Source: DAOTYX01 sp034434635 (GTDB taxonomy: Bacteria; Chloroflexota; Anaerolineae; B4-G1; DUEL01). Taken from it: DNA of 6,542 bases. The stretch's first letter is position 1. Each line of letters begins with the position of its first letter. The notes below the pieces were generated by a model. It was given only the letters and a program-made list of their open reading frames with translations, was not told the origin of the DNA and ran no database searches. The stretch covers positions 1-6,542 of the forward strand of contig DAOTYX010000128.1 of NCBI GenBank assembly GCA_034434635.1, read 5' to 3'. The position numbers and the translations under genes are program-made. This document shows positions 1 through 5,785 of this stretch, one piece after another.

Positions 1-9
1 AAACGTGAA

Positions 10-120
10 ACGCATCACGCTTCACGCTTCACGCATCACGTTTCACGCATCACGTTTCACGCATCACGTTTCACGCATCACGTTTCACGCATCACGTTTC
101 ACGCATCACGTTTCACGCAA
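10..120. repeat. Heptamer-based tandem repeat tract
   Basis: Six perfect, contiguous copies of the 14-base unit ACGCATCACGTTTC occupy 31-114, followed by a partial copy (ACGCAA) at 115-120. A near-copy with one change lies at 10-23 and a half unit, ACGCTTC, at 24-30. The 14-mer is itself two related heptamers, ACGCATC and ACGTTTC, so the tract is about 15 heptamers in register. At the left edge, 4-13 (CGTGAAACGC) is the reverse complement of the tract's GCGTTTCACG, so the array may continue in inverted orientation outside the window. There are no unique spacers, so it is not a CRISPR array. The tract ends just before the Shine-Dalgarno of the epimerase gene. Because 14 bases x 3 keeps phase, it reads as an open frame on + but is unlikely to be translated. 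Confidence 0.95.
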
Positions 121-126
121 CGGAGG
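121..126 (+). promoter_or_regulatory. Shine-Dalgarno that fixes the epimerase start
   Basis: CGGAGG ends 7 bases before the ATG at 134. An in-frame ATG at position 5 would add 43 residues, but those are encoded almost entirely by the tandem repeat and precede the conserved first beta strand of the family. The start at 134 is therefore clearly preferred. Confidence 0.8.
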
Positions 127-133
127 CATACCT

Positions 134-535
134 ATGACAACCATCCACCACATCGCCATCGTCGTCCGGGACCTGGACACAGCGCTGGCCTTCTACCGCG
201 ACGGGCTGGGCCTGACGGTGAGCGCGCGGCGCGAGGTGCCGGAGGAGGGCGTCGAGGTCGCCTTCCTCCCCACGGGCGAGAGCGAGATCGAGCTGATTCG
301 CCCGCTGACCAGCGAGGGCGGCGTGGCCGCCTTCCTGGAAAAGCGCGGTGAGGGGCTGCACCACGTCTGCCTGGCCGTGGACGACATCGAAGCGGCCATG
401 GAACAGTTGCGCGCCAGCGGGGCGCAGTTGCTCGGCGAACAACCCAAGACCGGCGCGGGCGGCACCCGCTACATCTTCGTCCACCCGAAATCCGCCCACG
501 GTGTGCTGCTGGAACTCTACGAGGAGGCGCGATGA
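134..535 (+). CDS. mce: Methylmalonyl-CoA epimerase (VOC/glyoxalase fold)
   Basis: This 133-residue protein interconverts (2R)- and (2S)-methylmalonyl-CoA in the cytoplasm. It links propionyl-CoA carboxylation to the B12-dependent mutase and succinyl-CoA, in either direction. The sequence shows two vicinal-oxygen-chelate half repeats: the first begins IHHIAIVVRDLDTALAFY (residues 4-21) and the second LHHVCLAVDDIEAAMEQL (75-92). Likely metal ligands, by family pattern, are H6, E53 (in IELIRP), H77 and E127 (in VLLELYE). The length matches the family's usual 130-150 residues. Its stop overlaps the start of the next gene (ATGA, 532-535). No mutase or carboxylase gene is in the window, so the pathway partners must be elsewhere. 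Another VOC enzyme is possible, but the IELIRP and GTRYIFVHPKSAHGVLLEL blocks fit the epimerase well. Confidence 0.9.
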   Translation: MTTIHHIAIVVRDLDTALAFYRDGLGLTVSARREVPEEGVEVAFLPTGESEIELIRPLTSEGGVAAFLEKRGEGLHHVCLAVDDIEAAMEQLRASGAQLLGEQPKTGAGGTRYIFVHPKSAHGVLLELYEEAR

Positions 536-1008
536 GCGAACGCAAACAGGAACTGCTGGTCCGGCTGCAGAAAGGCCTGGAGAAGACCCGCGCTGTGTTC
601 AACACCTTCGTCCCCGCCCAGTGGGAGGCGGTCCTCTACACCGACCCCTACCCCTGGACGGCGCGCGACCTGCTGGCCCACTTCCTTTCGTCGGAAGAGG
701 GGTTGCTGCAGCTCGTCCAACAGATCGTCGCCGGCGGCCCCGGCGCGCCGGAGGGGTTCGACTACAACGCCTTCAACGCCAGCGAGCAACAGCGGCTGGC
801 CGGCATCCCCCCCGACCGGCTGCTGGCCGACCTGACCGCCGCCCGCCAGCGCACCATCGCCTGGGTCGCCGGTCTGGACGAGGCCGATCTGGACAGGGTG
901 GGCGCGCACCCGGCGCTGGGACAGGTCAGTGTGGAGGTCTTCCTCAACGCGATCTACGGCCACCAACTGATGCACATGCGCGATCTGATGCAGGCATTGG
1001 GATCATGA
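532..1008 (+). CDS. DinB-like/DfsB-type four-helix-bundle protein
   Basis: This 158-residue soluble protein resembles the DinB/YfiT (DUF664/ClbS-DfsB) superfamily. These are four-helix bundles that bind a divalent metal through three histidines; some members are thiol-dependent transferases and many are uncharacterised. Helix 1 (about 4-22) leads to WTARDLLAHFLSSEE, with candidate ligand H50. The last helix, around YGHQLMHMRDLM, supplies H144 and H148 in the typical HxxxH spacing. All three expected ligands are therefore present. GAGGAGG at 521-527 lies 4 bases before the ATG, and the start overlaps the epimerase stop by four bases, indicating translational coupling. The stop again overlaps the next start (1005-1008). 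The substrate cannot be told from sequence, and nothing ties it functionally to either neighbour apart from the tight coupling. Confidence 0.8.
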   Translation: MSERKQELLVRLQKGLEKTRAVFNTFVPAQWEAVLYTDPYPWTARDLLAHFLSSEEGLLQLVQQIVAGGPGAPEGFDYNAFNASEQQRLAGIPPDRLLADLTAARQRTIAWVAGLDEADLDRVGAHPALGQVSVEVFLNAIYGHQLMHMRDLMQALGS

Positions 1009-2282
1009 CCATGGACATTCCCCCAACCGCTACTCCAGAATCCTCCGCCGTGGCCCGGCTGCGCGAGCGGCTCAGCGATCTGATGGCCGTGGAGGAGGTG
1101 AAGATGCTGCCGGGGCCGACCACCGCCTTTGCCTTCGTGGGCCGGCTCTACGGCGCGGCGGAGGAGACGTTCGACCGGCTGTCGGCGCGCTTCGCCGGAC
1201 TGGGCTACACGGCAATGCTGTCCCAGACGGACGACGGGCGCTTCCAGGTCGTCGCGCTCCAGGGCATCGCCCGCCCCCGCCCGACGCGCCGCTGGGTCAA
1301 CCTGTTGCTCTTCGCCCTCACCGTCGTGAGCGCAATGTTCGCCGGCCTCTCGCCGGAGTTCGACATCGCCAATCCCCGCTGGTACCTGTCGGGGCTGCCC
1401 TTCGCGGCGGCGCTGCTGGGCATCCTGCTGGCCCACGAGCTGGCCCACTACTTCGTCGCCCGGCGCTACGGCTCGCCGGTCAGCCCGCCCTACTTCGTGC
1501 CGATGCCGCTCAGCCCGCTGGGGACGATGGGGGCGGTGATCTTCCAGCAGGCGCCGATGCGCGACCGCAAGGCGCTCTTCGACATCGGCATCGCCGGGCC
1601 GCTGGCCGGGCTGATCGTCGCCCTGCCGCTGCTCATCATCGGCCTGCGCTTCACCTACGTCGGCCACCCCTCCCAGTTCATGGACGATGAAGCCCTGCAA
1701 GAGCGGCTGGAAGCCACGTGTCGAGAGCCGCGAGGATGGGAGGCCATCCCCTGCCTGCTGTTCGGCGGGACGCCGGCGGAGGGGCAGGAGGGGGCCCAGC
1801 AGGTCATGCAAGAGGGGAACTCGATCCTCTACTGGGCAGCCAAGTACATCGTCTTCGGCCGCTCCCTGCCGGGCGACAACGGAGAGGATGTGTGGCTCTC
1901 CTCGCCCAGTCCCGGCGGGCCGGTGGTCTTCGCCGCCTGGGCCGGCCTGCTGGTGACGGCGCTCAATCTGCTGCCCATCGGCCAGTTGGACGGGGGACAC
2001 GTGGCCTACGCGCTGCTGGGCCGCCGGGCGTGGAAGCTGGCCTACGTGATGTTGGGACTCCTGGGTACGCTGGGGCTGGCGCTGGCGCTGACCGGCAACC
2101 CGGCCTGGATCACCTGGATCATCTGGGCCGGGCTGGGGCTGCTGCTGGGCCCGCGTCACCCGCCGCCGCTCAACGACACCACCCGCCTGGGCACGGGCCG
2201 GGTCGTGCTGGGTGTCTTCCTGGCCCTGATCTTCATCCTCACCTTCGTGCCGGTGCCGCTGGTCTTCGTCACCGCGCCGTGA
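1005..2282 (+). CDS. Site-2 protease family intramembrane metalloprotease (M50, EGY-like)
   Basis: This 425-residue zinc protease would cut substrates within the membrane. A soluble N-terminal region (about 15-90, mixed alpha/beta in pattern) precedes the membrane core, as in the EGY/cyanobacterial-type members. Predicted membrane segments lie near 98-116, 128-150, 192-214, 304-325, 345-363, 367-383 and 397-422. The active-site motif AHELAH gives H144-E145-xx-H148. The conserved glycine-rich GIAGPLAG is at 195-202, and the third zinc ligand D329 lies in NLLPIGQLDGG (321-331). A long loop (about 220-300) containing two cysteines (C239, C250) separates the two halves. No PDZ domain is visible, unlike RseP. 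The start at 1005 overlaps the previous stop as ATGA; the ATG at 1011 is an alternative only two codons on. Any Shine-Dalgarno is weak, consistent with coupled translation. The natural substrate is not evident from the context. Confidence 0.9.
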   Translation: MTMDIPPTATPESSAVARLRERLSDLMAVEEVKMLPGPTTAFAFVGRLYGAAEETFDRLSARFAGLGYTAMLSQTDDGRFQVVALQGIARPRPTRRWVNLLLFALTVVSAMFAGLSPEFDIANPRWYLSGLPFAAALLGILLAHELAHYFVARRYGSPVSPPYFVPMPLSPLGTMGAVIFQQAPMRDRKALFDIGIAGPLAGLIVALPLLIIGLRFTYVGHPSQFMDDEALQERLEATCREPRGWEAIPCLLFGGTPAEGQEGAQQVMQEGNSILYWAAKYIVFGRSLPGDNGEDVWLSSPSPGGPVVFAAWAGLLVTALNLLPIGQLDGGHVAYALLGRRAWKLAYVMLGLLGTLGLALALTGNPAWITWIIWAGLGLLLGPRHPPPLNDTTRLGTGRVVLGVFLALIFILTFVPVPLVFVTAP

Positions 2283-2321
2283 GGAGGGAGCGACCACAGC
2301 GCATCGTTCTGGCGCGGAATG

Positions 2322-2330
2322 TGTTATAGG
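2322..2330 (+). promoter_or_regulatory. Extended -10-like element before the anchored protein gene
   Basis: TGTTATAGG reads as an extended -10 (TGn plus TATAGG, 4 of 6 matches to TATAAT) in an otherwise GC-rich gap. I see no good -35, as expected for an extended -10 promoter. A start about 7 bases downstream of the box would fall near 2337, only a few bases before the ATG at 2341, which has no Shine-Dalgarno. Confidence 0.3.
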
Positions 2331-2340
2331 CAATGGACAC

Positions 2341-2994
2341 ATGAACCCAGGCACGGTTGTCGTCATTGCCCTATCCGCGTTCCTCGTGCTGTGGTACGGG
2401 GCAGGGTATCTATACAACCGCCGCCGCGGTGAGTGGCTGTTCCATTGGCTCCAGGCGGGGCTGGAGACCCTCGGCGGGGAATCCGAGGCCGGCTGGCTGG
2501 GATCGCCCACCACGGGGGCGCGCGTCAACGTCCTCCACGCCGCCCCACCCTTCCGCCGGCTGGAGATCACCCTGCTGCTGGAGACCCGCGAGGTGATGCC
2601 CCTGTGGCTGGTCAATCACTTGTACGGGCGGCGGGATAGGCTTATAATCAAGAGCACGCTGCGCTCCCCTCGCCAGGGGGAGATCGAGCTGCTGCCGCCT
2701 CACAGCCAGACCGCCCGCGCCCTGCGCCAGGAGCAGGAGCAGCCGTGGACGTGGGGCGCTGGACCGCGCGGCCTGGCGCTGGCCTATCGCGGCACCGGAG
2801 CCGAGCAACAGGTCGCCCGGCTGATGGCCTGGTGGGAGACGTACGGGGATTGCCTGGATCGCCTGTCCTGGCGCAAGGCCGACCCGCACCTCCAACTACA
2901 GATGCGGGTGGGGAAACTGAGCGCCCGGCCGAGCCGGCGGTTCTTCGCCGATCTGCAAACAGCGGTGCACGGCGTAGATGTCGCCGATCATTGA
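2341..2994 (+). CDS. Unrecognised single-pass membrane-anchored protein
   Basis: This 217-residue protein belongs to no family I can name. Residues 4-24 (TVVVIALSAFLVLWYG and following) form one hydrophobic helix, followed at once by YNRRRG. By the positive-inside rule this suggests a signal anchor with the C-terminal 190 residues in the cytoplasm. That soluble part alternates short beta-like runs (FRRLEITLLLETRE 71-84, RLIIKSTLRS 100-109, EIELLPP 114-120) with a helical, tryptophan-rich stretch (ARLMAWWETYGDCLDRLSW, 159-177) and a basic tail (KLSARPSRRFF, 192-202). There is one cysteine (C171). No catalytic motif stands out. It lies 58 bases after the protease gene and 117 before cstA, so it may be its own unit or a loosely attached fourth gene. 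The ATG is the only plausible start in frame; no Shine-Dalgarno precedes it. Confidence 0.75.
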   Translation: MNPGTVVVIALSAFLVLWYGAGYLYNRRRGEWLFHWLQAGLETLGGESEAGWLGSPTTGARVNVLHAAPPFRRLEITLLLETREVMPLWLVNHLYGRRDRLIIKSTLRSPRQGEIELLPPHSQTARALRQEQEQPWTWGAGPRGLALAYRGTGAEQQVARLMAWWETYGDCLDRLSWRKADPHLQLQMRVGKLSARPSRRFFADLQTAVHGVDVADH

Positions 2995-3039
2995 CCCTTT
3001 CCAGTCCCACGCCATCGAGGCGGAAGGAGGTGCCAACGG

Positions 3040-3075
3040 GTGCACAGCAGGGATCCCTCTACTACGACATCCTGA
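3040..3075 (+). other. Possible leader mini-ORF before cstA
   Basis: The gap 2995-3111 holds a good Shine-Dalgarno, AAGGAGG (3024-3030), 9 bases before a GTG at 3040 that opens an 11-codon frame ending in TGA at 3073-3075. A second frame from GTG 3030 would give 22 codons ending in the TAA at 3096-3098, which overlaps the Shine-Dalgarno of cstA, but its start touches the AAGGAGG and is too close to be normal. Either could couple or tune cstA translation. Composition gives no support, and the whole thing may be chance. Confidence 0.15.
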
Positions 3076-3095
3076 TCGTCCTGTCAGTTCGTCAG

Positions 3096-3103
3096 TAAGG
3101 AGG
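3096..3103 (+). promoter_or_regulatory. Strong Shine-Dalgarno of the CstA-family gene
   Basis: TAAGGAGG is nearly a perfect anti-Shine-Dalgarno complement and sits 8 bases before the ATG at 3112. It fixes that start and predicts efficient translation. Confidence 0.85.
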
Positions 3104-3111
3104 CAGAAGCG

Positions 3112-4854
3112 ATGAATGCGATAGTCGTCCTGATCCTGGCGGCCATCGGCGCCGCGGTCGGCTACGGTGTCTACGCCAAGACCATTGACCGCCGGATCGT
3201 GCAGCCCGATTCCTCCAAGGCAACGCCCGCCAAGATGTACATGGACGGGGTGGACTTCATGCCGGCCAATCGCAACGTCCTCTTCGGCTACCAGTTCAAG
3301 TCCATCGCCGCCCTCGGCCCCATCCTGGGCCCGATCATCGCCGTCCAGTGGGGTTGGCTCCCTGCCCTCGTCTGGATCATCCTGGGCACCTTCTTCATCG
3401 GCTGGGTCCAGGACTACAGCAGCATCATCATGGGCATCCGCGAGGAAGGGCAGACCTTCGGCGCGCTCAGTTACCGCCTGATCTCGCCGCGCGCCCGGAG
3501 CATCCTCCTGGCCTTCATCTACATCTACCTGCTGATGATTATGGGCGCCTTCGGCATCCAGGTGGGCTTCAACCTGCTCGCCAAGACCGCTGTGCCGCTG
3601 GGGGTGATCATCGTCACCCTGGCCGGCGTCCTGGCTGGCCAGATGACCTACAAGTGGAAGCGAGACATCATCCTCACCACGGTGGTCACCGTCATCATCG
3701 CCCTGGTCGGCATCTGGGTGGGGACGCTGCCGGCGGTGAAGCAGTTCTTCGCCGCGCTCTATGGCATCGGCGCCGAGGGCACGAGCCCGCCCTTCTTCCT
3801 GCAGGTGACCCGGGCGGGCTTCATCGGCAGCCTGCTGGTCGTGATCTTCTGCTACCTGGGGGCGGTCCTCCCCATCTGGCGCTGGGCACAGCCGATCAAC
3901 TACGTGGCCTTCTGGATCGTCTTCCTCGGCATCCTGGGCGGGATCATCGGCCTCCTCATCGGGCGCCCCGGGATGGGGGACTTCCCGGCCGTCACCCAAT
4001 TCACCACCGCGTCAGGTCCCTTGTGGCCGATGCTCTTCGTGACCATCGCCTGCGGCGCCATCTCCGGCTGGCATAGCCTGGTCTCCTCCTCCGGCACGGC
4101 ACGCCAGTTGGAGAAGGAGACCGACGCGCTCTACGTGGGTGGTGGGGCCATGTTCCTGGAGATGATCTTCGCCACCGTCGCCTTCCTCACCGCCACCGTC
4201 GCCTTCGGCAGTTTCCAGGGCTACCTGGATGCTGGCGGCCCCGGGGCAGCGGCGGCCGTCTTCTCCAATGGCCTGGCCGTCTTCCTGAACAGCTGGGGGC
4301 TGGATCGCATCCTGGGCGCGGGCTTCGGCGCGGCCTACGGCGGCGTCTTCCTGACCCTGATGGCGCTGACGATCATGCACCTGGTAGTGCGCTTCATGCG
4401 CGTCGCCAGCGCCGAGGCGTTGGGAGACCGCTTCCCCATCCTGCGCAACGTCCACGTCGGCTCGCTGATCGCCCTGGCTCTGACGCTCCTCCTCATCTGG
4501 ATCGTGCCCTTCCTGCAGATTTGGGGCATCTTCGGCGCCGCCAACCAGCTGATGGCCTCCCTGGCCCTGCTGCTCATCACCCTGTGGCTGATGTCCAAGG
4601 CCAAGAACTACCAGTGGACCTTCTGGCCCTTTGTCTTCATGCTGGTCACCACCATCGGAGCGCTGCTCTGGTCAGCCTACGCCGCTTTCTTCATCAAACT
4701 CCCCGCCCAGACTGCCTGGCAGGGCATGGTCGCCCAGATAACCATCGGGGTGCTGGCGCTGCTGCTGGTCGTGCTGGCCATCATCCTGGTGGTGGACGGC
4801 GTCGGGAGCATCCGGCGCTATCAGGCGCAGATGGCCAAGGCGGCCAGCCGCTGA
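3112..4854 (+). CDS. cstA: CstA-family carbon starvation / pyruvate-type transporter
   Basis: This 580-residue polytopic inner-membrane protein belongs to the CstA family, in which E. coli CstA and BtsT import pyruvate and peptide uptake has also been proposed. Family blocks are in order: DGVDFMPANRNVLFGYQF (45-62), AALGPILGPIIAVQWGWLP (66-84), GWVQDYSSIIMGIREEG (97-113), a central CYLGAVLPIWRW (247-258), TIACGAISGWHSLVSSSGT (311-329) followed by ETDALYVGGGAM (336-347), and FGAANQLMASLAL (474-486). I estimate 14-16 hydrophobic segments, starting at residues 3-20. The protein is clearly shorter than the roughly 700-residue E. coli proteins. It carries FGYQF where E. coli CstA has FGHHF, which suggests a distinct subfamily. 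No YbdD-like small partner gene follows. The N terminus is intact, no frameshift is seen, and a strong Shine-Dalgarno precedes it. The transported substrate here is inferred only from family membership. Confidence 0.92.
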   Translation: MNAIVVLILAAIGAAVGYGVYAKTIDRRIVQPDSSKATPAKMYMDGVDFMPANRNVLFGYQFKSIAALGPILGPIIAVQWGWLPALVWIILGTFFIGWVQDYSSIIMGIREEGQTFGALSYRLISPRARSILLAFIYIYLLMIMGAFGIQVGFNLLAKTAVPLGVIIVTLAGVLAGQMTYKWKRDIILTTVVTVIIALVGIWVGTLPAVKQFFAALYGIGAEGTSPPFFLQVTRAGFIGSLLVVIFCYLGAVLPIWRWAQPINYVAFWIVFLGILGGIIGLLIGRPGMGDFPAVTQFTTASGPLWPMLFVTIACGAISGWHSLVSSSGTARQLEKETDALYVGGGAMFLEMIFATVAFLTATVAFGSFQGYLDAGGPGAAAAVFSNGLAVFLNSWGLDRILGAGFGAAYGGVFLTLMALTIMHLVVRFMRVASAEALGDRFPILRNVHVGSLIALALTLLLIWIVPFLQIWGIFGAANQLMASLALLLITLWLMSKAKNYQWTFWPFVFMLVTTIGALLWSAYAAFFIKLPAQTAWQGMVAQITIGVLALLLVVLAIILVVDGVGSIRRYQAQMAKAASR

Positions 4855-4880
4855 GGCCATCCGTCGGCAGAAGAACAGGC

Positions 4881-4909
4881 GGTAGGGCGGGCTCCCCACC
4901 CGCCCTACC
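4881..4909 (+). terminator. Perfect 11-bp hairpin after cstA: terminator or dispersed palindrome
   Basis: GGTAGGGCGGG (4881-4891) pairs perfectly with CCCGCCCTACC (4899-4909) around the 7-base loop CTCCCCA. It begins 27 bases after the cstA stop and is followed by TCTCTCTG, a poor substitute for a U-tract. It would form a very stable RNA hairpin and probably ends or protects the cstA transcript. It also has the look of the GTAGGG..CCCTAC palindromes that recur between genes in some bacterial genomes; a genome search would separate the two readings. Confidence 0.6.
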
Positions 4910-4937
4910 TCTCTGCCCGTCGTACCGATGAGGAGTT

Positions 4938-5291
4938 ATGGACCTGCAGGTGATCATGCCCATCCCGACCACCTTCCGCCAGTGCCTCTCCTGCGAGGCC
5001 CTCTCGGCGGAGTCCGTGGGAGAGCCAGCACGGCGGGAGATGGTCCAGGAATACCCGCCGGAGTTCCTGGCCGACTTCGACCGCCTCATGGTCTGGATTG
5101 GCGAACTGACCCTCCGCTTCGGGCCAGCGTTGCAGGTGCGCGTGGTGGACCCGCAATCCCTGGAGGGGTTTTGGAAGTGCCTGCGGCACGGCGTGCGCCG
5201 CTACCCGACCTTCCTTCTCCCTGGAGGCCGAAAGGTGACGGGATGGGAGAAGGCAGCCCTCGAAGAGGCCCTGCAGAAAGCGACGGAATGA
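4938..5291 (+). CDS. Thioredoxin-fold-like small protein with CxxC
   Basis: This 117-residue protein has a beta strand (LQVIMPIP, 3-10) leading into QCLSCE, giving a C16-x-x-C19 pair. Later come a strand LQVRVVDP (65-72), a third cysteine (C81), and RRYPTFLLPGG (87-97), in which P90 matches the thioredoxin cis-proline before the next strand. A final helix runs about 103-115. The pattern fits a reduced thioredoxin-like domain with a longer helical insertion after the CxxC (about 20-60). It is close to the length of ArsD, the thioredoxin-fold metallochaperone of ArsA, but lacks ArsD's extra cysteine pairs. Redox or metal/thiol relay is possible; neither is shown. GAGGAG (4930-4935) is unusually close to the ATG at 4938, so GTG 4950 or ATG 4956 are alternatives, though they would cut into the first strand. 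Its stop overlaps the next start (ATGA, 5288-5291). Confidence 0.65.
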   Translation: MDLQVIMPIPTTFRQCLSCEALSAESVGEPARREMVQEYPPEFLADFDRLMVWIGELTLRFGPALQVRVVDPQSLEGFWKCLRHGVRRYPTFLLPGGRKVTGWEKAALEEALQKATE

Positions 5292-5608
5292 CCGTCAGCG
5301 GAACATCAAAAGAACCCTCGCTCATCGAGAAGTTGGAACACCGCCTCCGGAAGGCCGGCTCTGCTCTGCGCGACATCCTGTACGGGATGACCCTGTACGA
5401 CTGGGTGCTGGAGACGGAGAAGGCGCGAGGGGAGGTGGAGAAAGCCTTCGTCCTCCTGGTCTTCGGCGACCTGCTGGGTGTCCCGATCCTGCCCCCCTAT
5501 TACACCCTCCGCCTGCTGCCCTACGCCGTGCCGCGTCTCGAGGGCTGGCGACGGTGCATGCTGCGGGAAAAGGACATGACCGACCTGTGCACCCAGGATA
5601 TCGGCTGA
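5288..5608 (+). CDS. Small hydrophobic protein, unrecognised family, copy 1
   Basis: This 106-residue protein has a charged helical N terminus (about 8-30), then ILYGM (30-34), and a hydrophobic block AFVLLVFGDLLGVPILPPYY (53-72). It continues as LRLLPYAVPRLEGW (74-87) and ends with a basic/acidic motif MLREKDMTD (91-99). The hydrophobic block is broken by G60-D61 and P66, P69-P70, so it looks more like a membrane-dipping or short hairpin element than a standard transmembrane helix. Residues 31-100 align without gaps to residues 21-90 of the gene at 5786, with 40 of 70 identical by my count, so the two are paralogs. Translation is probably coupled to the thioredoxin-like gene through the ATGA overlap. 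I do not recognise the family. A role as membrane anchor, partner or client of the downstream ATPase is inference from position only. Confidence 0.8.
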   Translation: MTVSGTSKEPSLIEKLEHRLRKAGSALRDILYGMTLYDWVLETEKARGEVEKAFVLLVFGDLLGVPILPPYYTLRLLPYAVPRLEGWRRCMLREKDMTDLCTQDIG

Positions 5609-5785
5609 AGCGTAGAGCCGTCGACCGCCAAGAGCGCGAAATGGGACGAAACACCCGAAACGCGCCAAAACATCGCTCGTGCGGATACCCTACCGCTTTC
5701 GCGCCCTTTCGGGGCCTATTGCGGAAAAAGAGAAACGGAAGTAAACTGTCCCCGATTCCACTCCCGATTGCCCTGAGGAGGAGCA
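5609..5785. other. 177-base gap between the two paralogs
   Basis: This stretch is visibly less GC-rich than its surroundings. Its first half carries loosely repeated CGAAA(C) motifs at 5637, 5647 and 5656, within a CGCCAAGAGCGCGAAA-like context that looks like a worn intergenic repeat. A weak hairpin, GCCC-N5-GGGC, lies at 5703-5715. A promoter candidate follows at 5719-5747. No coding frame of note was found. Confidence 0.5.
5719..5747 (+). promoter_or_regulatory. Candidate sigma-70-type promoter for copy 2 and the ATPase
   Basis: TTGCGG (5719-5724, first three bases of TTGACA) and TAAACT (5742-5747, 4 of 6 matches to TATAAT) are separated by exactly 17 bases in an A-rich stretch. They lie about 40 bases before the ATG at 5786. 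The position suits a separate promoter for the last two genes. The match is modest. Confidence 0.35.

Noticed and set aside
31..114. CRISPR array
   Set aside because: Units are 14 bases, directly adjacent and without unique spacers. No cas gene is in the window.
5..133. A 43-residue N-terminal extension of the epimerase reading through the repeat
   Set aside because: It is encoded almost wholly by the tandem repeat, which stays open only because three 14-base units keep phase. A proper Shine-Dalgarno and the family's usual N terminus fix the start at 134.
348..1004. Upstream extension of the site-2 protease
   Set aside because: This frame overlaps the epimerase and the DinB-like gene completely and is of arginine/proline-rich shadow composition. 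The ATGA overlap at 1005 gives the natural start.
954..2615. A 553-codon open frame on the minus strand
   Set aside because: It lies antisense to the site-2 protease and its neighbour. Its product is low-complexity, rich in R, G, Q and P, with no domain, and such frames are common opposite GC-rich genes.
2991..3019. Sigma-70 promoter for cstA starting at TTGACC (2991-2996)
   Set aside because: The -35 match is good, but no -10-like sequence occurs 16-18 bases downstream.
2896..3999. A 367-codon open frame on the minus strand opposite cstA
   Set aside because: Its product is dominated by D, E, G, H and Q with no recognisable domain. It is the shadow of the well-supported CstA coding frame.
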